Assembly (NCBI GenBank): GCA_003697105.1 | Contig: RFFQ01000102.1 | Span: 1 to 50,755 of the forward strand | Source of the DNA: Gemmatimonadota bacterium | GTDB lineage: Bacteria > 4572-55 > J002 | Reading direction: 5' to 3' | DNA: 50,755 nucleotides | Translations under genes and position numbers: made by a program | Shown: positions 10,201-17,979 of the stretch, piece after piece | Layout of the letters: every line of letters starts with the position of its first letter | How positions within the stretch are numbered: the stretch's first letter is position 1 | The notes under the pieces: model-generated | The model's input: only the letters and a program-made list of their open reading frames with translations | Database searches by the model: none | Told to the model about the DNA's origin: nothing

Positions 10201-12635
10201 CACGGATCACCATCACCACACCCCCAATTGTAGATCGACATTTCGTAATCACTAAAGAAGCCGTTGGTATCCCATGCTCGTACCAGCAGGTAGTGTGTCC
10301 CGGGCGGTACCGGCGGGTCAAGATAGCCCGGTTCCCCCGGATTGGCGTAGAAATCAACGATCCCATCCCCAAAAATCAGGAAACGGCTGGCACTTTTGAC
10401 TCCAATTTCCCCACCGAAATTGTAATCACCGGTTTCATAAACGGTGGTTTGGGTATCATAATGGACCCATTCCCCCGCATTATCATAATCGATGAAGAAC
10501 TGGACACTATCGATACCGCGATCATCCCATACCCACGCATCATAGATGAACGTGCTGTTACAATTGACTTCATCCCCGTAACTGGGAGAGTCAATTTCAA
10601 CCACAGGGGGTGTATTCCCTGCCGTGACATTTAGGATGCAGCGCTGCTGCCATCTACAGCCGGTTTTATCTTGTACCTCAAACCAGAAGGTATAAGGGCC
10701 CTCCGCCATGCCGATAAAATTCATTGGGACATCCGGTTTGCTGGTATTGCTTTCATTCATGCGGAAATGAATTTGTTCTTCTCCATTGCGCATGACCACA
10801 TCACTGCTACTGTAACTATCCCAATACCCATTAAGGGTCGGATCATCGGAGATATTACCCAGGCGGGCGCTCCACGGCAGGTTTGTTCCTTCCGGGTAGG
10901 CGCCTTGATAAATACGGAAGTACCCGTTATTCATAATAGGTGAGCCGTTGGGGTGCGGGGTAACATAAGCGTGCCAGGTAATCGCTTCGTCAGAACTGAA
11001 TTCCGCGGTTTGTCCATCTTCACACCCTAAGTTGGGTGAACCTCCGGTAAAGACAAATTCGATGGTGGGGCGAAGTTGTTCGCATTCAAAATTGCGGATG
11101 GTGACCTCGATTTCTTCTTCTGCCACATGATTGGCATATTCAACATCATACTCTCCGCTTTCGGGGTCGCTGTGTTTATTGTAACTGATGGCACGCAGGT
11201 AGTAAACATCGTCCACATATTGGGTGGTGTTGAAGGGAATTTGCAAATAACAATCTTGTGCCGTAATATTGCCCCCAAAATCTGCCGCGTAGATGGTGGT
11301 CAGCAGGGTATCTACCCCATTTCCGTTTTTGGATTCCAGGTAGAGTTCCACTTTAGTGATGCCGGCGAGTTCTTTTTTAAGGGTAATTTGGATGCTATCT
11401 TCACCGGCAATTTCCTGGTTGTCCACCGGATAGACCAAATCCACATTGGGCCAATTGTCCACATAGATGGTGTGGATGGGTGACGTGGATGTTTTACCAC
11501 CGGTTTCATAGGCTTTTGCCTGAATGACCATCGGTGTATTCAAGGGAGCATCTTTGTCGAGCGGTAGGGTGTTGATGGTGCCCTCAAACGGAGCGCCGGT
11601 ATCCGTTTCATGCAGGTTCAGCTCAAACATACTCGCCCCCATATAGAGTTCTATTTTTTCAATAGAACACTGATTACAGGGTCCGGGGATACTGGCGGAA
11701 GCCGCCCATTCGGCAATCCCGTGTAATCGATTGACCCCGCCCGGATCATGGGCGGGATAGGCAATTGACACAATGGGACTGTAGGGGCAAAGGGTGCAAT
11801 TGTCACAGTCTGCCGGCCGGTTCGGATCGCCTTCAGGATACGCTAAACAGGGATCGACGTCCTGATCGTCCGGGCGGATGACTTCATTAGCGACAAAGTA
11901 CCCGTAACTTCGGGGACGGATGCTCTGTTGGACGGCAAATTTAGCACTGCCTTCCGTGATGAGAAATGCCAAGTCCACCCGACGAATATTTTGTAGATGC
12001 CAACCAGTTATCGGCATTCCCGGATAATTTTCGGTATATTCAATGAGGGAATCGGGATTGGAGGGGTCTGCGGGTCCAAAATAGCGCAGTTTGAAGCCTT
12101 TCACCCCAGAGACAATTGGTGCCGGTTGGGGGAAGATGCGGGCACCGCTGCTATCCACCGCCATATCTTCGCGGTATAAAGTAAAGGTGCTATCTTCGGT
12201 CATGTCGGCAATAAAATACCGGATGTGTTCACCGGGGTCATTCACATCGCTATCCCCGTAAAGCGGCCGGTCATCGGCATCGACGTTCCGGTAGCGTCTG
12301 GCATTTTCCGCTTCTACCGGGTCTAAGACACCATTGCCATTGAGGTCTTCGGAGTTAAAATCCCCCACAAACTCAATGGTGTCTTGCGACGCAATTTTGA
12401 AGGTCGCATCAAACGCATTGAAAGGGTCGCTCCCTGCTTGGCGCATATCTTCGGTGATCAAGTCTAACACGGCACGTCCATTTTGCTGGACTTCAATTGC
12501 TCGTTGACCCCGGTCGTAAGTGTCCCGGCTGTGGATGTTCATCATGATGAGTGTTCCCACAATCAAGCTGAAGATAACGATGGCGATCATCACTTCTGCC
12601 AGTGTGAAACCGTGTCTGTTGAGTTGGAATCTCAT
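7239..12635 (-). CDS. Giant PilW-like minor pilin with Ig-like and lectin-like modules
   Basis: A prepilin of 1798 aa, several times longer than usual PilW proteins (about 300-400 aa). The start at 12635 has AGGAGG upstream. The leader ends RHG/FTLAE (cleavage after G9, mature glutamate E14), followed by a hydrophobic pilin helix and a PilW-like body to about residue 270. After that come a Cys-rich stretch with CLAYP and CDNCTLCPYSP, several Ig/Big-like beta domains (about 290-810), and three modules that look like laminin-G/concanavalin-type jelly rolls starting at FTDRQESFWQ (about 830), VDDFNQG (about 1210) and HDDFTSG (about 1455). A last unidentified domain covers about 1680-1798. The likely role is a pilus-tip or pseudopilus-tip adhesin assembled with the neighbouring minor pilins (inference). 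Domain calls are by pattern only. Confidence 0.85.
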   Translation of the reverse strand: MRFQLNRHGFTLAEVMIAIVIFSLIVGTLIMMNIHSRDTYDRGQRAIEVQQNGRAVLDLITEDMRQAGSDPFNAFDATFKIASQDTIEFVGDFNSEDLNGNGVLDPVEAENARRYRNVDADDRPLYGDSDVNDPGEHIRYFIADMTEDSTFTLYREDMAVDSSGARIFPQPAPIVSGVKGFKLRYFGPADPSNPDSLIEYTENYPGMPITGWHLQNIRRVDLAFLITEGSAKFAVQQSIRPRSYGYFVANEVIRPDDQDVDPCLAYPEGDPNRPADCDNCTLCPYSPIVSIAYPAHDPGGVNRLHGIAEWAASASIPGPCNQCSIEKIELYMGASMFELNLHETDTGAPFEGTINTLPLDKDAPLNTPMVIQAKAYETGGKTSTSPIHTIYVDNWPNVDLVYPVDNQEIAGEDSIQITLKKELAGITKVELYLESKNGNGVDTLLTTIYAADFGGNITAQDCYLQIPFNTTQYVDDVYYLRAISYNKHSDPESGEYDVEYANHVAEEEIEVTIRNFECEQLRPTIEFVFTGGSPNLGCEDGQTAEFSSDEAITWHAYVTPHPNGSPIMNNGYFRIYQGAYPEGTNLPWSARLGNISDDPTLNGYWDSYSSSDVVMRNGEEQIHFRMNESNTSKPDVPMNFIGMAEGPYTFWFEVQDKTGCRWQQRCILNVTAGNTPPVVEIDSPSYGDEVNCNSTFIYDAWVWDDRGIDSVQFFIDYDNAGEWVHYDTQTTVYETGDYNFGGEIGVKSASRFLIFGDGIVDFYANPGEPGYLDPPVPPGTHYLLVRAWDTNGFFSDYEMSIYNWGCGDGDPCEGATWSELNVAEENIIVADNFTDRQESFWQYPRSSDWRDLSSSSRWDVKGVPATGPTNVACNDAFCNNRVYYYNGSMWNDERRAVKDEEKYQTDYNDDYIVIARLKGDPDKDYSGSIHQMGLIARLQNRDNYIAVVVRRQNKTSYTLDLLVEYQNEETYHTLETLNWMDPDGSFNGEQGNPYDPENPTPSTVSEYFNWWRMAIRVLDDNIYVWFPGDDSGTPPADRNSWDHHITWDDIASWRSGQAWAPDALLWGAAGIYAGEDGCADDFFVYRAPCVPATVEITSPESYPNHAPIIGGSEGTSTPINVNLSGTSYVSEVEFIFSIDEDGDGNPDTYTMAFDGTPNGVETLTYNWPPATCGGFVTIEVRAYNPEGCFAADTVQVLVEGTSAPQFQICDNPLFVDDFNQGYITSAWATNDDWQYYSKPECSNGGGWRVETDPYDNCNGYFHARSGCGGGGVGAAWVPSVVGDEYYIKARIQFPEESSYKGLIFGYEDENNFWRLVFESNYAQIRGRVNGSWTNANNQNESGDRYRQDFVPVNGEWYWVKYKVTRTEKNGIPVQRHQAKWWREGLGEPGSWILETYDDRILTGSPGIYAAASGSDPNRGYILVDDFVICPASYEDDGGAIPTEKDMWCTPYIYHDDFTSGSTPLGFTESNDSWWSTNPADSTYYSNRYSGSNDIYTFSTPLTSDGYEIRTMMRITNSPNSRSDLPKDGVGIIFRYNDYTNYDFNSLLFTKDKMFLMSEDTFSGTLGSSDWNVGLANMADMPDESLLNTWYFIKLRVQGERLYAKAWEEGVAEPGWMIVVGDTMNIDASIIGLKNGDRSKVQFKNFWVCPVPRDENCTDQISYTDLSPGSSYPMPYYTANMLTGSSIYIDDFNYRVTSMPASVRDGLWIKTANSDANVHWNTTLIEFTADRNITVIVAKPQDANTPSWLSNWNLLPDELGVSGDVYYLFANDYNMGELVELPGLKDNQSNNYVAIITCR

Positions 12636-12687
12636 GAAAATAACCTCCTGATAAGGTCGTTATACTCGGATACTTATGATTTCTTTA

Positions 12688-13278
12688 TTATGTCCCTAAT
12701 TTATAAGGGGTTCGTACTGTATTTAGTCGGTATTCCTGCATCTGGGAGCGTCCTCGCCATTCCACAATGACTTCGATGTACATAGGGGGTACGGGACCAT
12801 CACCGGGGCAGGGTCCTAACGGGTCAACGTGCCCAATGCTTTCATCCACATGCGCGGGCAGTGCATTGCGGCTAATTGAAAGTGTTTGCAAATTATCCGG
12901 ATTTCCCGGCGGAGAGTGACAGACGACCACTTTTTGCCCATTATTTTGAAAGAGTTCGCTTTCAATGACCCACCGGCGAACAAACGGCGCGGGTTCGGTT
13001 TGCGGGTCGCCGTCCACATCGATATAAACGGTATCGGCATGTTCTCCATGGTCTAAGATGCAGTCATTCCGGATGAAACACTTTCCGTCTAAGGGTTCGG
13101 TTTTTAATTTTTCCATCAGGTCTCGTGCGAGATAGACGGCACGGCTCTTCCGAGCGGCGTAATTAATTTCGCTGTAGCTCTCCGGGAACAGTTGGAAAAT
13201 AGCAAGCAAGCCAAAAGCGAGGATCGCCGCCGCAATAATTACTTCAACTAGATTGAATCCGAATTCATTTCGTCGCAT
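12688..13278 (-). CDS. PilV/GspI-like minor prepilin
   Basis: A 196-aa type IV prepilin-like protein. The leader MRRNEFG is cut before FNLVE (mature E5 is E12), followed by the hydrophobic helix VIIAAAILAFGLLAIFQLFP. The C-terminal globular part has C-rich loops (KCFIRNDC) and an EYRLNTVRTPY tail. The family forms the initiation complex at the pilus or pseudopilus tip with FimT/GspH-, PilW- and PilX-type proteins, all encoded next to it in the same order on the same strand. The ribosome-binding site AAGGAG lies 7 nt before the ATG and sits in a 20-bp direct repeat (13277-13316), so the site is present twice. Confidence 0.88.
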   Translation of the reverse strand: MRRNEFGFNLVEVIIAAAILAFGLLAIFQLFPESYSEINYAARKSRAVYLARDLMEKLKTEPLDGKCFIRNDCILDHGEHADTVYIDVDGDPQTEPAPFVRRWVIESELFQNNGQKVVVCHSPPGNPDNLQTLSISRNALPAHVDESIGHVDPLGPCPGDGPVPPMYIEVIVEWRGRSQMQEYRLNTVRTPYKLGT

Positions 13279-13316
13279 GGTTTATCTCCTTACTTAATGG
13301 TTTATCTCCTTACTTA
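13277..13316. repeat. Perfect 20-bp tandem duplication at the PilV-like start
   Basis: ATGGTTTATCTCCTTACTTA occurs twice in a row (13277-13296 and 13297-13316, plus-strand reading). On the coding strand each copy holds an AAGGAG ribosome-binding site. The start codon ATG exists only at the copy adjoining the gene, because the other copy reads ATT at the same place. Confidence 0.9.
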
Positions 13317-13332
13317 AAGGGGTGTCTCGTAG

Positions 13333-13929
13333 TTATTCTTGGGTTTGAAGGCGGGTAATCTCTTTATTTTTGACAAAACCGCCAATGCTGACCTCAATAT
13401 CAGCGGTATAGCGGTTGCTTTTATGTTGTAACTGAATTCGTGCCGGAAAGCCGTTACGCAGATTATCAATTTTCACGGTACCTTTGGGTTCAAAAATCAC
13501 GTAATATTCTGTAGAATCACTAAATACAATATGCTGTGGTAGAAAGATCATGGCGTCTTCTACGGTCGCGTTACCACTTCGTTCAATGATTTGGTCGGAT
13601 CGCTCGGTACGGACAAAATTATTAATGGTTTGCCACCGCCCCGAACTTAAAATCGGAGCACCATCTCCGCCAAAACAACCTCGCCGGCAGGTGCGCACCA
13701 GATAGGCATTGCTGAAATTAGAGAAATCCAGCATATAAAACCGGCGGGTTCGTGTTGCTTCCTCCCGCGCGAGTCGTAAATGGCTTGACACCTGCATTTG
13801 GGCGGATTCGATACCAGCACGCTGAACCCGGCTCACCAGCATGTAAACTGATGAGGAAGCAATCAGCCCGATAATAACCGCCACGAGCGATAATTCCAGC
13901 AGAGTAAAGCCTTTGGATGTTCGGATCAT
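13333..13929 (-). CDS. FimT/GspH-like minor prepilin
   Basis: A 198-aa prepilin, first gene of the pilin operon. The leader MIRTSKG is followed by FTLLELSLVAVIIGLIASS (mature E5 is E12), then LRLAREEATRT, a typical GspH/FimT helix end, and a beta-rich C-terminal domain. ATG at 13929 is chosen because AGGAGG precedes it by the usual distance. The frame is open up to 13983, but that upstream part overlaps the -12 element of the sigma54 promoter and would lie outside the predicted transcript. It should act with the three downstream pilins in starting assembly of a type IV pilus or type II-like pseudopilus; no motor or secretin gene is in the window. Confidence 0.88.
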   Translation of the reverse strand: MIRTSKGFTLLELSLVAVIIGLIASSSVYMLVSRVQRAGIESAQMQVSSHLRLAREEATRTRRFYMLDFSNFSNAYLVRTCRRGCFGGDGAPILSSGRWQTINNFVRTERSDQIIERSGNATVEDAMIFLPQHIVFSDSTEYYVIFEPKGTVKIDNLRNGFPARIQLQHKSNRYTADIEVSIGGFVKNKEITRLQTQE

Positions 13930-13979
13930 GGGACCTCCTAATGTATTACAGGTTAAAACAATCGTTTGGCTCCCTCTAC

Positions 13980-13994
13980 GCAATGTGCGTGCCC
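13980..13994 (-). promoter_or_regulatory. Sigma54 (-24/-12) promoter of the pilin operon
   Basis: On the minus strand the sequence is GGGCACG-CACA-TTGC (13994 to 13980). The invariant GG and GC are separated by exactly 10 nt, as in the consensus TGGCACG-N4-TTGC, with only the first T changed to G. Transcription would begin near 13968, about 40 nt before the FimT-like ATG. A sigma54 promoter requires an NtrC-class activator, and one is encoded at 32-1435. Confidence 0.72.
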
Positions 13995-14300
13995 TTCCGT
14001 AATTATGTTTATAACGTATTATTTATCAAATGGTTATCGGATTTTATTCTGGAAGACCTTAAAGCAACATAACGCTGGTAGTTTAGTTGCTTTACTGTTA
14101 ATAACTTGCTGAAAATAAAGTTGTTATCGTTAAACACTGCAGAATAAGTTATTATGTAATACACTTCCCTAGGGGTGGGAAACCGGTTACATAATTCGGC
14201 GGTTGTGGGTACCGCATCGATTTTCTATTGATTCCCATCTGAAAAACCATTAACGTGGGGGGAATTCGCTCTTCATGAGTTTTGTTACCCGGATGAAACG
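13995..14300. other. AT-rich divergent regulatory region with inverted repeats
   Basis: No gene is visible between the sigma54 element and the plus-strand barrel gene. The stretch is clearly richer in A+T than its surroundings. It contains TAAAGCAAC/GTTGCTTTA (14060-14068 and 14086-14094, 17-nt spacer) and a second perfect 9-bp inverted pair, TAATAACTT (14099-14107) and AAGTTATTA (14146-14154). I see no convincing sigma70 promoter for the plus-strand gene; a weak TTGTGG lies near 14204. Confidence 0.6.
14060..14094. promoter_or_regulatory. Candidate enhancer (upstream activator site) for the sigma54 promoter
   Basis: A perfect 9-bp inverted repeat, TAAAGCAAC ... GTTGCTTTA, with a 17-nt spacer. 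Its centre is about 109 bp upstream of the predicted sigma54 start site, inside the normal range for NtrC-class activator sites. Function is inferred from position and symmetry only. Confidence 0.4.
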
Positions 14301-16577
14301 ATGCGCAAAAAAATTGTGGTTGTTTGGTTATGTCTTTTTGGTCTGATGGGTACTCGCCCAGTACCGGCGGTGGAAGACCTTCCGGTGGGTGCCCGGGCTA
14401 TCGGCTTGGGCGAAGCGTTTGTTGCGTTAGCCGATGATGCCAATGGCATTCAGTGGAATCCCGCCAGTAGCGCCACGCTGAACCGGTATGAACTTACCAC
14501 TACTTACACCGATTTGTATGGGCTAGGGTTACCCCACATTTACCTTTCGGGAGTGTTACCGTTAGGACAACGGTTGGCGCTGGGGCTGGATTGGTCTCAT
14601 TTAGGCTACGAAGACAAGGCACTTTTTTTTGGTGAGGATATTCTGAGTGTTAATTTTGCTTACCGAAAGTGGGAGTGGTGGAGTCTTGGGTTAAATGTAC
14701 GCTGGTTGCAACGGACAATTGATAGTCAGGAGCGATTGAGCGGTACAGGATGGGGCTTTGATGCCGGACTCCTAATTCGTCCCTCGCCCGCGTTCCAGAT
14801 GGGCTTGACGGTAAAAAATATTGGCGGTACGCGGCTAACCTATAATACCGGCGCCACCGAGGTGACCCTCTCGCAGAACCTCAAAGGCGGTATCGCCGTT
14901 TTCCCCCATGTGGACTGGATCGTCTCCGCAGAAGTTGATGACCGCTATCATGTGGGGGTCGAATACCGGTTGCATCCCCTCCTGAGTGTGCGGGGGGGCA
15001 TCCAAAAACAGATTGATGTGGATCAAGATTGGATTTTCTCGCTGGGTATCGGTTTGCGGCAAGCCCCGTTAACATTTGACTATGCCTATCGGCGCGACCC
15101 CAATTTAAATGACACCCACCTGTTTAGTGTGACCACCTTTTTCGACCGCTACCAGTCACCGCTGGCAATTTCAGTACATCTTGATGATATTTTTCCGGTA
15201 AATTATAAGCGTTATATTCACCACCCTGTGGGCTATGCTCAGGTGCAAAATCGTTCCACTCGACCGGTCATTTTGCGGAAAATCAGGCTGAAGATTAACG
15301 GCGTATCCCTTGATTATGCCGATACCCCTTTGAGCCAAATCCTCGCTCCGGGAGAACAAACCGATTTACCACTGAATGCCCTTTTTTCCACTGCCTTACT
15401 CAATATGACGGAAGAACAGATCGCCCGTGCCCAACTGGAACTGGTTTATAAGGATTCTAAACCCCGCCGGATGACAACCCGTGAAAACGTGCTGATCCAC
15501 ACCAATCGCGCTATTGTGTGGGATGATGTGCGGAAGGTTGTGGCGTTTGTGGTGCCGCAATCCCCGGTAGTTGCCCAATTTACCCGCACCGTGCTGGATC
15601 AGAGTATCAACGTGCCAGCGTACCTCCCGGAAAATCTGTTTCATACCATGCGGGTTTTTGATGCCATGTCCGCACAGCATCTCCGGTATACCCTGGACCC
15701 CAATTATCCCGAGGTGTACCATCGGGATATTGTCGATGTGGTTCAACGCCCGGCGGAAACTCTATGTACCCAAAGCGGGGATTGTGATGATTTGGTCGTA
15801 TTGATGGCATCTTGTCTGGAAAATATCGGGGTGGCAACGGCTATTGTGGATGTGCCGGGGCATTTGTTTTTATTGGTTGATCTAAACCGCGATCTGGATG
15901 ACCCCTTTATTTCCGCGTATGAACGCCAATTTTTGGTGGAATATCGGGACCGGTTCTGGTTACCGGTCGAAACCACCGACGTGGGTCGTTCCTTTATCGA
16001 CGCATGGCAAAATGGGTATCAGCAGTACCAGCATTTTATCACTGAAGGCACTCTGGGTATTTATCCAACTGCCGAAGCGTGGGAAGCGTATCCACCAACC
16101 ACGCTTTCCGGCGAATCATGTCTGATCCAGCCCCGAGCTCCCCTATTTCTTGGCGAGGATTTAGACCGGTTACGTCGTGAAAAAATCAAGGCGGTGCGAG
16201 AAGCCTATTACCTCAACCGGAAATCGCCGGAAATCTCTATCACGCAACGGTTACGGTGGGGGATCGGTCTGGCAGAAAGTGGCTTGTATGATGAGGCAGA
16301 AGCCGAATTTTTGGCGGTGATCTCCCTAGATTCAACCAACACGCGGGCTTACAGTAACTTAGGGGTTATTTATTCCCTAACAGGACAAATGGAAAAGGCG
16401 AAAGAGACGTTGCAAAAGGCGCTGGAATTGAATCAAACCGATGCGGAAATCTGGATCAATTTAGCCTTGGTCTATTATGAATTACACCAGTGGGAAAACG
16501 CACGCCAAGCCTATCGGCAAGCCATTGCGCTCCAACCCGAATTCAAAACGGTTTATCATTTTCTGGAGCAACCGTAA
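14301..16577 (+). CDS. PorV-like barrel fused to transglutaminase-like and TPR domains
   Basis: An exported 758-aa protein in three parts. A signal peptide (about 1-23) is followed by a PorV/UPF0164-type outer-membrane barrel (about 24-290), recognisable by LPVGARAIGLGEAFVALADD and NGIQWNPA near its start. The middle region (about 300-580) contains SGDCDDLVVL with C495 and GHLFLLVD with H521, spaced as in transglutaminase-like cysteine proteases. The C-terminal part (about 640-758) holds two to three TPR units (AYSNLGVIYSLTGQMEKA, IWINLALVYYELHQWENA). The barrel family carries or anchors secreted proteins in type IX-like systems; what this fusion processes is unknown. It is transcribed divergently from the pilin operon. 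Start at 14301 fits the signal peptide, but no clear ribosome-binding site is seen. Confidence 0.85.
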   Translation: MRKKIVVVWLCLFGLMGTRPVPAVEDLPVGARAIGLGEAFVALADDANGIQWNPASSATLNRYELTTTYTDLYGLGLPHIYLSGVLPLGQRLALGLDWSHLGYEDKALFFGEDILSVNFAYRKWEWWSLGLNVRWLQRTIDSQERLSGTGWGFDAGLLIRPSPAFQMGLTVKNIGGTRLTYNTGATEVTLSQNLKGGIAVFPHVDWIVSAEVDDRYHVGVEYRLHPLLSVRGGIQKQIDVDQDWIFSLGIGLRQAPLTFDYAYRRDPNLNDTHLFSVTTFFDRYQSPLAISVHLDDIFPVNYKRYIHHPVGYAQVQNRSTRPVILRKIRLKINGVSLDYADTPLSQILAPGEQTDLPLNALFSTALLNMTEEQIARAQLELVYKDSKPRRMTTRENVLIHTNRAIVWDDVRKVVAFVVPQSPVVAQFTRTVLDQSINVPAYLPENLFHTMRVFDAMSAQHLRYTLDPNYPEVYHRDIVDVVQRPAETLCTQSGDCDDLVVLMASCLENIGVATAIVDVPGHLFLLVDLNRDLDDPFISAYERQFLVEYRDRFWLPVETTDVGRSFIDAWQNGYQQYQHFITEGTLGIYPTAEAWEAYPPTTLSGESCLIQPRAPLFLGEDLDRLRREKIKAVREAYYLNRKSPEISITQRLRWGIGLAESGLYDEAEAEFLAVISLDSTNTRAYSNLGVIYSLTGQMEKAKETLQKALELNQTDAEIWINLALVYYELHQWENARQAYRQAIALQPEFKTVYHFLEQP

Positions 16578-16598
16578 ATCCGGCGGTGTAAATCGCGG

Positions 16599-16627
16599 TT
16601 GACAGGTTTTTCATGTTGATGTATTAT
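16599..16627 (+). promoter_or_regulatory. Strong sigma70-like promoter before the pseudo-receiver kinase
   Basis: TTGACA (16599-16604), a 17-bp spacer and TATTAT (16622-16627): a perfect -35, ideal spacing and one mismatch in the -10. Transcription would begin near 16634, about 43 nt before the ATG at 16677. It probably drives the kinase and the tightly linked genes downstream. Confidence 0.65.
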
Positions 16628-16676
16628 GTGAAAAATCGTTTCGGTTCGTTACTTTTCGCAAATTGAGGCTAAGCTT

Positions 16677-17978
16677 ATGTCTTCAGGCACAAATTACCGG
16701 GTGTTGGTCGCGGATGATGACCCAAACGTTCGTAATGATATTCTCCAGCGGTTGCTCCTCGATAACTATGAGGTTGATGCGGTGGATTCTGGGATTATCG
16801 CTATGGATTATATGAATTCCCGTGAATATGATCTGGCATTTTTCAGTGTGAATCTATTTGATATGAACGGGCTGGTGTTGACCCAAATTGCGCGGGAAAA
16901 TGGTAAGGATTTTCGGATTATCATCATCAGTGACCGGGAAAATCTGGAAACCGCCATCGATGCCAAGAGTATGGGCGCCAATGATTTTATTATTCAACCG
17001 TTTGAAGACCTTAAAGATATTAATGCCGTTGCCTACCGTGCGCTGGAAAATAAGCGCCTAGAAGAAGAGAAAGAACGGCTATTTCGCCAACTCCAACAGT
17101 CTAACCGGGAATTAGCCGCGGCGAAACAAGAGATTGAAGCTTGGAGTCACGAGTTGGAACGAAAAGTCCAAGAGCGAACGTATGAACTGGAACAATCACG
17201 CCGGCAAATCCAAAAATATGCCGAAGAATTGAAACGCAGTAATGAAGAATTAAAGCAACTCGATGCGATGAAGACCGACTTTCTGGCAAATATCAGCCAT
17301 GAATTGAAAACCCCACTGACCGCTATTTTGGGTTACAGCGAAATTTTTATGATGGGGGATGAAAATAACATCTCACCCCAATTCAAAGAATTTGCCTCGA
17401 TGATCAATGATAGCGGTAAACAACTTTTGACCCTGATTACCGACATCCTCTCCTTCTCGGAAATTGAACGGGGTGTGATGGAACTGAACTTACAACCGGT
17501 GCATATCCATGAGATTATTGAGCCAGCGGTTGATGAGATTCAAGATAAAGCAGATCAGAAGCAGATCCACCTGCATTTTGAACGCCATGATGAATATCCG
17601 GCGGTCAATGCGGACCCCGCTAAATCAAAACTTGCCTTGCTTAAATTGCTGGACAATGCTGTCAAATTCACGCCAGAGGGGGGTTCGGTGACAATCCGTA
17701 CCGAAATCAAAGGTAATTTTTTATGGACTCATGTTCGAGATACCGGTATTGGTATCCCCGCCGACCAATTTGATGTCATCTTTCAGCGGATGCGGCAAGG
17801 GGATGGCTCTTCCACCCGGGAATATGGCGGGTTGGGGGTGGGTCTCTCTATGGCGAAAGAACTCATCGAACTGCATAATGGCAGCATCACCGTTGAAAGT
17901 GAGGTTGGTCGCGGAAGTTGTTTTTCGTTCAGCTTGCCGTTAGTTGATCCTACTTCAGACGATTACGGTTTTAATTGA
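16677..17978 (+). CDS. Histidine kinase with N-terminal degenerate receiver domain
   Basis: A soluble 433-aa kinase. The receiver-like domain (about 5-120) keeps the acidic residues D13-D15 and the fold pattern, but the phospho-acceptor position is S57 (FFSVNL where LLDVNL is expected) and the conserved lysine is Q107 (IIQPF for KPF). It is therefore probably a pseudo-receiver that cannot be phosphorylated in the usual way. A long coiled coil (about 125-195) leads to HisKA with H208 in NISHELKTP, then HATPase_c with NAVKF, DTGIGIP and GLGVGLSMA. The transmitter looks functional, so the receiver may act as an allosteric or binding module. No cognate regulator is adjacent. GAGG lies 9 nt before the ATG. 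Confidence 0.92.
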   Translation: MSSGTNYRVLVADDDPNVRNDILQRLLLDNYEVDAVDSGIIAMDYMNSREYDLAFFSVNLFDMNGLVLTQIARENGKDFRIIIISDRENLETAIDAKSMGANDFIIQPFEDLKDINAVAYRALENKRLEEEKERLFRQLQQSNRELAAAKQEIEAWSHELERKVQERTYELEQSRRQIQKYAEELKRSNEELKQLDAMKTDFLANISHELKTPLTAILGYSEIFMMGDENNISPQFKEFASMINDSGKQLLTLITDILSFSEIERGVMELNLQPVHIHEIIEPAVDEIQDKADQKQIHLHFERHDEYPAVNADPAKSKLALLKLLDNAVKFTPEGGSVTIRTEIKGNFLWTHVRDTGIGIPADQFDVIFQRMRQGDGSSTREYGGLGVGLSMAKELIELHNGSITVESEVGRGSCFSFSLPLVDPTSDDYGFN

Positions 17979-17979
17979 T

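Noticed and set aside
10110-10634. A 174-codon plus-strand open frame opposite the PilW-like gene.
   Set aside because: It has no ribosome-binding site or recognisable domain and mirrors a gene with clear prepilin and modular structure.
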